From: Halicephalobus mephisto
Lineage: Eukaryota; Nematoda; Chromadorea; Rhabditida; Panagrolaimidae
DNA: 64,000 nucleotides
Assembly (NCBI GenBank): GCA_009193035.1
Contig: SWDT01000120.1
Coordinates: 1-64,000, forward strand
Reading direction: 5' to 3'
Below are positions 55,164 to 64,000 of the stretch, in pieces. The position numbers and the translations under genes are program-made. Numbering within the stretch: position 1 is the stretch's first letter; every line of letters starts with the position of its first letter. The notes under the pieces were generated by a model. The model saw nothing but the letters and a program-made list of their open reading frames with translations, was not told the DNA's origin and did no database searches.

Positions 55164-58100
55164 TCACAGATCCATCCCTGAGAGTGATAAAAGATCTGGA
55201 GTGTTGCCTGAACTGTTGGAAGACATGTTCCGATTTCTCGTGATTAAGTTCTTATCCATCTAAAACAAAAAATTCATATATAAAACCAATTCAAATCTCA
55301 CCCTAGGAACATTCGATTCAATCGGTTCCAGATCACGCATGGCATCTTCTATCTTCTCTTTGACACTAGGATCCATCAATCCCTTCATGTCAAATTCAGA
55401 AGACCACGATCCACAAACAATCTGAGAATTACTAGAAAAATCGTTCCCCATAATCGGGTATGCTGAATTCTTCTCGATTAATACTGGACAACACTTCTGG
55501 GCAGTTATGAAGGTATTCATGGAATGTGAGTCATTAGGACTGAACTAAAATCCAAAAAATTTAAAACTAAAATCTAAAAACAAAAATTTAAACAATTTTA
55601 AATACAAAAGCTAAAACTAAAAATACAGTAATTTTAAATACAAAAACTACAATAAAAAAAACTAAAATTTAAACAATTTTAAAAAACTAAAATTTAAACA
55701 ATTTTAAAAAACTGAAATTTAAACAATTTTAAAAAACTAAAATTAAAAAACCCACCAATTGAGCACTAGAATGCTCAGTGGCAGCATACATGCCAAACGT
55801 AAACTGTGGACCAGTCCATAATCTTCTATGAGGTCCGCTGTAAGTTTCAACTTCAACATGTTGAAGCCAATAATCAGGAATATGTTTTTCATTTTCTTCT
55901 CGTTTCTTTTCTTCTCTTTCACTTCTCATAATAAGCACGTTTTTGGAATGCAAAGGAGGTTCAACACTTGCCGAATTCCTACTCCGATGAAGAAACCATT
56001 GATTAATCGGAGTTGTTTTAACTTTAATCCCTATGTCATTTGTCGTAATTTTCGAAGACGGAGCAGATCCAGATGGACTAGGAGATGCCGAAAGAGGATC
56101 ATTTCCATTCATCGAACAAGTACTACCAGCAGAATTATGACGTTCCTGTCGAACTTGCACCAAATAAGAAGTCAAAACACCATCAGCATTGAGTACACAA
56201 AGAGTAACTCCATCCGGGTGAGATACCTCTCCAAAATGGCACGTAAATAAAGCCGAAAGTTTTCTACTCGATTCAGTCAGCCATCCTTGACCATTAATTC
56301 GTTGATTTTTAGAAGATGACGAAATAGAAACAGGAGTATTATCAGAAGCCCAAGCACTGAATCCTTCCGCAGAAAACACTCTTGCCCTCAATTTTGCCAC
56401 AGAATACAACGAAACAGGTACTGTATTCAAATTCAACCTTGGATTAATTGTAGTTTTATACATAGGTGAATGAGCTATCGCCGGATGTTCTCTGAAAATC
56501 CAAATAATTATTTTTCGTCTTAAAACACTTGAGTCCTAGGCACTGCTGTTCCAATTCCACAATTACAACTAAAAAGCACCCAAAATACAGTAATAAAGCC
56601 CGTAAATTCCAAATCTGAAATCAAAATCGAAAACTAATCTTCAAAATTATGAATTCTAAAAAAAATTCAATTTTAAGAACATTTAAAATTACATTTCAAA
56701 GTTTTATGAAAAACAGGAAATTTACCTAGCATAATTTTAAAGATTCCATATATAGTTATTTTTCAATTTTTTAATTTTCAAAACTATATATAATTTTGAA
56801 ATTTTATATATAAAGTTATTTTAATTTTCGAAATCTCAAATATAATTTTTAAATTTCTGAGTAAATTTCAAAAATTACAAAATTTTTACTCGAAATATTT
56901 TTTAATTTCTTATTTAAAAACTTACTTATAAAATTGCGATGCTCCAAATGCCGGTTGTCCTGGTTTAACAGGAGCGTGATGATTAATATTTCTTGTAACA
57001 TGTTCTGATGTAAGTCCTGCTGTTCTTTCAAACCTACTTTCTTTATTAACAAGTTTCCCTCCATGAGTCCTCAAATTACTAGGACCACCATAAGGAGTAA
57101 TAGGAAATAAATGAGTCGTTCCATGATTTGTCGATATAGCTACCCATCTATTATCATCCGAAAAAGTAACATTAATAACCTGAAAAAATTAAAATATATT
57201 TAAATTTAAAATTAACAATCACTTTTGCTGATGAATTTCCTCTGTACAAAGTATACAAATGTTGAACAGATCCAAGAGCAGGCACACCAGGATGCGGATG
57301 AATTGCAAACAAATTAAAACTTGTTGCTGATTGTGAACTTGTCAACAACAATTGACCACCAGTTCCGAAGGCTATATATCCAATCGGAGCTTCATGTGCC
57401 ACAAAATGAGCACAAACATGTTTCATTGGTTGAAATCCTTTGTGATCATCATAAACAATTGAATTCAAATCCACAATTGTCACAATTCCAATATCCGTTA
57501 AATTCGATCCTTGTTTATTTTGTGTTCCAGTTGTTGTAAAAGACGTTACTAATGATTCTCCAATAGACGAAACAGTTTTACTTAAAGACTAAAAATCAAT
57601 CATTACGTACGAAACCAGTTCATCAAAAATAACTTACTTTCGCTGCATTCATTAATTGCCCGCTATATGACGAATCTTCTGTTAAAACAACTCCACCCAC
57701 GGATTGAACTTGTTTGTTAAGCTGTAACCGTAATTTTTCGCGTTTTTCTAAAACAAAAACAAACCGTCTTATCAGAAAAAGCCAAAAAACAGTCGGACAG
57801 TGCGAAATTAGGGGCGAAAGAAGCGTCAGGTGATGCAACCGCCGGAAGAGTCAGGCATTCCTCGAAGGTTCCTGGATGACAAATGACCAAAGACTCCAAC
57901 AAAGCAACAACTAATGCTTTTGGAGAACTCTTCAAATCCACGATATTTTCCTTGAAAGTTAATTCATGAACATCTTTTCCTGTTTTTAGTGATAAAATTG
58001 ATACTGTAGAAAGTTTGTTCTCGGGTAAAAGTGGATTTCCATCAACTCTAGCGAATAATGGTCTCGTATCAGAAAAGTTATCTATTCCATCGACCAGAAA

Positions 58101-58678
58101 AGGCAACAATATTCCTGTTTTCAATGGACCCTTCCTTTCAGATACGACCTCCAGACAATTGCCGTTATCTTCCAACCACCAAATTTGATAACCACGAGCA
58201 AGACCAATGAGCACAACATAACCGACATGTTGAGCATTTCCGCTTCCTGAGGATTGTTATCGTCGTTATTTTAAAATTACATTGAAAACTTACGGTATTC
58301 GCATTTCTGAATATCCACCCAATGGATTTGTTCGTTTTGGGCAGCAAGAGGAGCTTGGCCTTGAGGAATAACTTCGTGAACAAGGTCCGCCACAGACGAA
58401 ACAATTGTTGCTTCACTAAAAACGAAATTTAACAGAAATTTAAAAATTAAAACTTACGGGACACTTTGGGGTTCAACTTTCTGTCCGTAAAAAACCTTGG
58501 ACGAAACAGATTTCTTTATCCTACGTCCATTTGTCGTAGGAACACCTCCCGAAGGATCAATCACGTCATCTGAATCCCCTTCCTTCTGAACGGCTTGAAT
58601 GATCGGATAAACGGCAGCAGTTGAGAGCGAAGAATTTCCCTTGTTATTTCGTTTCTTGCCCCCATTGCAAATCGACAT
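55164..58678 (-). CDS. bcas3: BCAS3 homologue (PROPPIN-like beta-propeller, phagophore/cytoskeleton factor)
   Basis: Nine exons join in phase: 58678-58458, 58415-58294, 58246-57765, 57721-57638, 57588-57223, 57179-56926, 56491-55756, 55544-55302 and 55259-55164 (867 residues; human 928). Family landmarks in order are: 'SSVADLVHEVIPQGQ' and 'IHWVDIQKCEY'; 'VLIGLARGYQIWWLEDNG'; 'HFVAHEAPIGYIAFGTGGQL' with 'SVQHLYTLYRGNSSAKV'; 'FSDDNRWVAISTNHGTTHLF' + 'PITPYGGP'; 'VEVETYSGPHRRLWTGPQF'; and 'VCGSWSSEF' near the end. BCAS3 forms a WD-type propeller. With PHAF1 it binds phosphoinositides on autophagic phagophores, and it also has roles in cell polarity. The fourth exon is reached through a 43-nt intron (57764-57722). 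The ATG at 58676-58678 is the first in frame. Introns are 41 to about 430 nt. Confidence 0.94.
56510..56925. repeat. BCAS3 intron 6 with relics of dispersed repeats
   Basis: The largest BCAS3 intron (56492-56925) contains GCACTGCTGTTCCAATT and AAATCTGAAATCAAAATCGA words shared with the elements at 50245-50559 and 24985-25360. It also contains AT repeats (TATATAATTTTGAAATTTTA). Confidence 0.55.
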
Positions 58679-58719
58679 AATATTCAGAATTTTCGTGTGG
58701 CAAACCTAAAATACGACAA

Positions 58720-58940
58720 ATAAAAACGTCATGCAAAAAAAGACAAAAATCCATATAAAAAAGTAAAAAAAATCCAAATACGAAAAATTTATACAAAAAA
58801 GTAAAAAAAATCCATATAAAAAAAGTAAAAAAATCCATATATGAAAATTTTGAAAATTCATATGTAAAAAGTGAAAAAATTCATATAAGGAGAAATTTGA
58901 ATAATTCATGTATAAAAAGCAAAACAATTCATATTTTTAA
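58720..58940. repeat. AT tandem repeat 5' of BCAS3
   Basis: Units of AAAAATCCATATAAAAAAGT + AAAAAA, about 40 bp, repeat five to six times directly upstream of the BCAS3 start, probably within its 5' UTR intron or promoter. Confidence 0.75.
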
Positions 58941-59741
58941 TGTAATAATTCACATTAAAAATATAACCTATAAGTGGGAATATGGAATTATTTTTAAATA
59001 AAAAATAATTTACAAAAATTAAGTAAAATTTAAAAATCAAAGAAAATCCGGGGGAGTTTGTGGTGCAAAAAATCACAAAGAAAATAACACGCGTCCCGGG
59101 AGTCTGTCAAGGCGATTCAGCGAGAGCTGTTCAGACAGGCCTTTTCGTTTCTGCGTTCAACAATCTGCATGTGAGTTATCGCAGAAAACAACTGCAATAG
59201 AAATCTCGTGATAGAAAAAAAAATTAAAATAATACACAATAAATAAAATATAAATTGTAAAAATTATGGTAGATACAAGTCATGCTCCTGCGACGATGTC
59301 TGACTTTCGCAATCAGCTGATTCCTTCGTGGTGTGACCGGACTGTTCTGGCGCTCGAAGAGACCAGTCTTTCCTTCCTTCACTATAGCATTGTGTCGCTC
59401 TGAATGAAAAAAGCGCATGACAGATTTTCCATTGCAGTTCGGAGGAGGACTAGTTACGAAAGCATACGGACAGGGGTGAATGAACGTCCTTCATTCCATT
59501 CTTTCCCATCTCAGCACAGTTTTATTTCTTATGCGTGTTCTCTGGAAGGTCGAGGTCCGCTATTTTTTACGCGACTCTTCGATTTCTGCTTTAACTTGTC
59601 GTCAACGTGCTCAATAAGCCAATTGACGTTTCATTTTTGTTTATATCGATTAACTAAATGCGTAAAAAATAATAATTTTACATTAGGTACAATTTTCTAA
59701 TAAAGTGTTTATATGACATTTTTAGGACACGATCCTCAACC
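58941..59741. promoter_or_regulatory. Divergent intergenic region between BCAS3 and PP1
   Basis: The two genes start about 1.06 kb apart and point away from each other. 59040-59220 and 59260-59600 are of mixed, GC-richer composition and should contain the promoters. A TTTTTAG acceptor at 59724 sits 17 nt before the PP1 ATG, so the PP1 transcript is either spliced in its 5' UTR or trans-spliced to a leader. No donor was proven. Confidence 0.45.
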
Positions 59742-61192
59742 ATGGCCGGGGTCGAACATCTCAGCGTCGACAGTATTATTCAACGCCTTACAGAGAGTAA
59801 GTTTTTTATGTATTTCGTAAATTATGTATATTTTTGCAATTAATGTGTACTTCGTAATTTATACGTATTTCGCAATTCACATATATATTACGAAATATAC
59901 GATACACATTTCACATTATATATATTTTACAATTAATACACTTTTTGTATTTTGCAATTATATACATCCTATATTTCGTAATTTACACACATGTATATAT
60001 CTCCTGTTTTATATATACTTTTTTGTCTTTTTAATTTATTTCTATACATATTTAGTAATTTTTACAAATAATTATTTTCAGTTCGTGGTTCGAAACCTGG
60101 GAAAAATGCTCAACTCTCGGAAAACGAGATCAAGGGCCTTTGCATGAAATCTCGTGAAATCTTTCTTTCTCAGCCGGTCTTGCTCGAACTTGAAGCCCCG
60201 TTGAAGATTTGTGGTGACATTCATGGGCAGTTCTATGATTTGCTTCGTTTGTTCGAATATGGAGGATTTCCACCAGATGCTAACTATCTTTTCCTCGGTG
60301 ATTATGTTGATCGTGGTATGTTACTTTTTTATTTAAATTTTTATTTGCTTTTGGAGTCATAATTGAAGAAATTTCGATCAATTGTTTCTTATCAGTCTTC
60401 TTTGCTGATTTTGTTTACTTCAATCGTAGTTGCTCGATTAGCACTAATTTCTGATAAATTTTAGGAAAGCAATCACTAGAGACGATTTGTCTGCTTTTGG
60501 CGTACAAGATAAAGTTCCCAGAAAACTTCTTCATGCTGCGAGGCAATCACGAATGCGCCAGTATCAATCGTATCTACGGTTTTTACGAAGAATGCAAACG
60601 TCGCTACAGTGTCAAACTCTGGAAAACTTTCACCGACTGTTTCAATTGTCTTCCTGTGGCCGCCATCATTGATGACAAGATCTTCTGCTGTCATGGTGGA
60701 CTTTCTCCTCATCTGAAAACATTCGAGCAAATCCGTAGAATCTCACGTCCAACAGATATTCCAGAAGAAGGGCTACTCTGTGATCTTCTGTGGTCCGATC
60801 CTGATAAGAATTCCACAACATGGGGAGAAAATGACCGTGGAGTATCTGTCGTTTTTGGTCCTGAAATAGTTGCCAATTTCCTCAATGACTATGATCTGGA
60901 TTTGATCTGTAGAGCTCATCAAGTAGTCGAAGATGGATACGAATTTTTCGCTAAACGACAATTAGTAACTCTGTTTTCTGCTCCAAATTACTGTGGTGAA
61001 TTCGACAATGCGGGTTCTATGATGTCTGTTGATGAATCACTCATGTGTTCTTTCCAGGTAAATTTCAAAGAATATTTTGATATATTTTTTGGATTTTAGA
61101 TCTTGAAGCCTTCTGACAAGAAGCGACTCGTTGGTACCCCGACAACCAATTCTCAGCGTCCCATAACTCCTGTTCGCAATAAGAAGAATTAA
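59742..61192 (+). CDS. Serine/threonine protein phosphatase PP1 catalytic subunit
   Basis: Four exons join in phase: 59742-59796, 60082-60315, 60465-61057 and 61100-61192 (324 residues, the usual PP1 length). All metal-binding motifs of the PPP family are present: GDIHGQ, GDYVDRG, RGNHE, '[17 protein letters not shown]' and '[11 protein letters not shown]'. '[17 protein letters not shown]' and '[11 protein letters not shown]' mark it as PP1, not PP2A. The C-terminus '[11 protein letters not shown]' keeps the cyclin-dependent-kinase site region (TPPR in vertebrate PP1), with Val in place of the second Pro. PP1 works with many RVxF-containing partners in mitosis, glycogen metabolism, muscle and splicing. 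Within nematodes it is closest in style to gsp-2/PP1-alpha types. Residue identity to the family is very high, so the call is secure. Confidence 0.97.
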
Positions 61193-62953
61193 ATTAATTG
61201 AACTGGCATCGCTCAACGGGTCTTTTCTAATCTTTTTATTGTACGATTAAAATCCAGAGAATTGGAACCCAGGCATTCTTTCAGGCTCTCACTATTGCAA
61301 TCTATTGTGAGCATTCCAGCCATTCCTCTACTGCATCTCGAACATATTTATCGAGTATAATGCGTGTTCATTAAGTGGTTGAACGTGCCTAAGAACACCT
61401 TTCTTGCCTCTAATTTTATTATCCCATAATCTTCACTTTTGTTCCCCATTAGAATTGTTGAACAAGATAATGTTCAATTTTTAAATTATTTTTTCAATTG
61501 GTGCTCTACACCGATATTGGTTTTGACTCCATGTCATAGCTTTATCACTTGAAATTGCAAGACAAGGTAATGTGCATCGATGCCTTTAGGGTTTATAAAG
61601 ATGATTTGTCAAGTACAAGATTAAATGTGGCTTGGAAATACAGTGATGATCATTGGAAATTAATAGTGAATGAGATACGGGGAGTTTTTGTAGAAAATCC
61701 AACTGAAAGGTAGTTTTGTAATTAAATCCTCGATTGAATGTAGTAGAATTGACGATGGTGGGAAGTGGAATTTGCAAATGACAATGAATTGGATATTTTT
61801 AGGATTTTAGTTTTTTGGAATTAAAAATCAACAGATATTTGAGATTCTTGGGTGTTTTGCTTTATCAAAGTTGACGGTCAGAGTTCAAATTTAAAGTTGA
61901 TAGTCAAATTTCGAAGTCGAAATTTGAACTTTTCATTCGAAGATAACATCTACAAACTTGTGTTTTAAATTTACCTAAATTGGCGAAAGTTTATTCGGAA
62001 TTTCAAGACCAAAAATTGTGTCAGAACGAAAGTTTGATTTCGAAGTCTGACTGTCATCTTTGATAAACGGGGTTCAGATGCCAAATAACTGAACGTGCGG
62101 TAACCCACGGGTATAGCTTAATAGTTCTCTTTGAAAAGCTCTAGAATTTCGCAATTAGTGGTTCTCTTGATTTGAATAAAGTTGTAGATGAACGGTTCTC
62201 CACGAAGACATCCTTTACGGTAAGAAATCTAAAAATAAGTCGATTGGTTCGTGGAATTACAAGACGTCGAGAAATTACCCACCACAGAAAAGGATGTTCT
62301 TCATTGATTGCCGTATCGTAAATCCGATCCGATGAAGCACTTCGGAGATAATGAAGTTTTTAAAAATCCATCCTAAAACCAGGTTCTGAAATCAAAATAA
62401 ACTTCACAATATCCATAATAGTTACGGATCTAATTAATATGAACACTAAAATCCCTGCAATAAAATAAAATAATTTAAAAACCACCTTTAAAATAAAAAT
62501 AAAAATGAAAACTTGAAAAATCTACAATTTCTCATCTAGAACATCAATTAAATTCCAACTTTCTCCTGAAAACGTCTTTAAACACAGAGTTCATTATGAC
62601 TTTAAAAGAATCAAAATTAACATTCGGAACAATGGAAAACTGAAATACCAAAAATCTCGTTATCAAGCGTGTATAATCCCGACGATTTTCATATATGAAT
62701 ATTACATTAAAATAAACAACACAATCCCGAATAAACAGAAAATAATCATAAAAATACAAAAAACCGGAAAATCTGATTCTAAAATTTAGGGAAAGACAAA
62801 AGTGATTTCAAGCATTGATCAACTCGAATGTATTTTTTGAGTCTCGAAACGCTTTTCTGATTGTAACAGTTTTTACCCAAAAGGACCTCTTCCATGCCAG
62901 ATTTTCCGATTCTTATAAGAATGAAGGACGAGTAATTATGAAAAAATAAAGAC
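61193..62953. other. Intergenic region 3' of PP1
   Basis: 61193-61600 is probably the PP1 3' UTR, of mixed composition. 61850-62060 has degenerate TTCGAAGTCGAAATTTGAAC repeats like those at 35100-35450. 62070-62400 and 62540-62950 are of mixed composition with no gene I can assemble on either strand. Confidence 0.45.
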
Positions 62954-63106
62954 ATGTCGGGCAAGGTAGCAGTGAAAGCGAAGAATTTTGAAAGTCAGTT
63001 TTACCTTCGCGAACTGGTAAACTATCTACTCTCGTTTTTGATTTTCCATGTTTTCAGCAACATTTTGTTTTTTGTGGTTTGCTCCAACTTTTGCAGCTTT
63101 TTTATT

Positions 63107-64000
63107 ATGGATGCGGTTTCAAATATCAGCAGCATTGAGCCTCAGGTATTCTTTATCAATATGCAACATTATTTGGGCTTTTTAGGACGCCATTATCGAT
63201 GAAGCCTACTGTTGGCGGAACACCGATCTTCGAAGTGCCACCAGGTCCACGAAACTCTTTATTGCCAATAACCATGCCAAAAAAGACTCATTACTAACCA
63301 AAATTTCAAAGTACTTTGAAAATCGATCGCTTCAGAAACGTTTGGTGAGTTTTGATATATGAAAAAATTTAAAATTAGAAATTTTAGGAAAAGTTTGAAG
63401 AAGAAGAAATCAAGACTTTTGTAGCTCAGAAGTTGTTCAAGATTGATGGGATCGTTTGCGACGAAGAAACAAGGATGGTACTGGTGGATCAAATGGTTTC
63501 ATCTGCTGGGAAGTCAATGTTGAGCGAAGAACGACTGCCAGAATTGCGTTTTAAATACGGTTCCGAGTTGGCAGAATGGGCTTACGATCGACTACAGCAC
63601 GACATTGTTGGTTCATCCGAAATAGTGAAGAAAGCTACTACTGAATACAAGAAGTTCAAGAACGTCGACCCACTTCTGACATGGCACAAGCTGAAACCTA
63701 ACGAAAAATCCCATATTATCAATAAAATCCAAGAATTCGCCTACCACATGACTAAAATGGTAAGGTTTTCTCCTTTGATCGATCCGGGGCATATACGCTG
63801 TCACTTATCGAATTTCGTCGACGAGTTCAACGAACTGGAGGACTTGTTTGATTGTGTCGGGCTAGAACCAGAAGAACTTAGTCAAAAAGCTTTCGACGCC
63901 AATTGTTTATCAAAAGCCAGAAATATCAGTAGGTTTTTACTTTGCTCTTGATGCATTTGCAATTTTGTAGAATTGGAATGCGCCGACATGTCCCGTGTTT
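63107..64000 (+). CDS. Unassigned gene, 5' part, cut by window end
   Basis: Exons 63107-63145, 63186-63344, 63388-63928 and 63971 to beyond 64000 join in phase and give at least 256 residues. The first exon encodes MDAVSNISSIEPQ. The frame is open back to an ATG at 62954, which would add a hydrophobic stretch (VNYLLSFLIFHVFSNILFFV). Whether that is a real membrane anchor or an unspliced intron is unclear: the intron that splice motifs suggest there (63017-63057 or 63017-63096) would shift the frame to a stop. The rest looks alpha-helical and charged (KDSLLTKISKYFENRSLQKR; EEEEIKTFVAQKLFKIDG; LRFKYGSELAEWAYDRLQHD), without a motif I recognise. The texture is that of a real conserved coding gene. 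Confidence 0.75.

Noticed and set aside
57722..57764. Possible frameshift in BCAS3 after 'FLAFSDKT'
   Set aside because: A 43-nt intron (GTTTG...TTACAG) restores the family-like frame with correct phase, so no frameshift is needed.
62954..63106. N-terminal transmembrane anchor for the last gene
   Set aside because: The hydrophobic stretch may be unspliced intron (TTTTCAG and TTTTGCAG sites inside) and cannot be confirmed. The later ATG at 63107 is preferred.

Overview
The window is strongly AT-rich nuclear DNA from an invertebrate animal, most probably a nematode. The reasons are: (i) spliced genes with very short introns, often 41-50 nt; (ii) 3' splice sites that are mostly TTTTCAG or TTTTTAG without an obvious separate pyrimidine tract, the nematode style; (iii) recurrent intronic words such as TTACTGTA and GCGTCGAGACC-like strings familiar from nematode genomes (from memory); and (iv) a pair of genes resembling nematode-restricted protein families. 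No prokaryotic feature is present. I rebuilt the exon structures by hand from splice sites and reading-frame phase. In the conserved genes every exon joins in phase.

Layout. 1-1110: decayed Polinton/Maverick DNA polymerase B fragments (minus) and a strong hairpin. 2086-5025 (minus): VPS51, a GARP/EARP tethering subunit. 5026-12770: gene-poor, full of tandem repeats, with one doubtful 37-codon gene. 12771-14443 (+): a somatostatin/allatostatin-C-type peptide GPCR with a GC-AG intron. 14884-26604 (+): an approximately 2117-residue protein, mostly disordered, ending in a full-length actin-like domain. Its introns hold MITE copies and tandem repeats. 27080-28275: a pogo/Tigger-like MITE and a GC-richer minisatellite. 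29198-34253 (+): a 999-residue protein I cannot assign, with two internal tandem repeats. 35463-40740 (+): two tandem cassettes, each made of the 3' end of a Polinton polymerase followed by a spliced gene with an N-terminal ubiquitin-like domain. 42396-45143 (+): a Cys-loop ligand-gated ion channel. 46131-49800 (minus): INTS13/Asunder. 49889-50559: two foldback elements. 51630-51930 (minus): 7SL/SRP RNA. 52346-54479 (minus): a TMUB-like membrane protein with two ubiquitin-like domains. 55164-58678 (minus): BCAS3. 59742-61192 (+): protein phosphatase 1 catalytic subunit. 63107-64000 (+): the 5' part of an unassigned gene.

The single-copy genes (VPS51, INTS13, BCAS3, PP1, SRP RNA) are ordinary housekeeping genes without a shared pathway, and I see no operon logic. 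The main interest is the accessory material: the duplicated Polinton-polymerase/ubiquitin-like cassette, the giant actin-fold fusion, the tandem-UBL TMUB protein, and several small palindromic transposon families that recur in introns and between genes.
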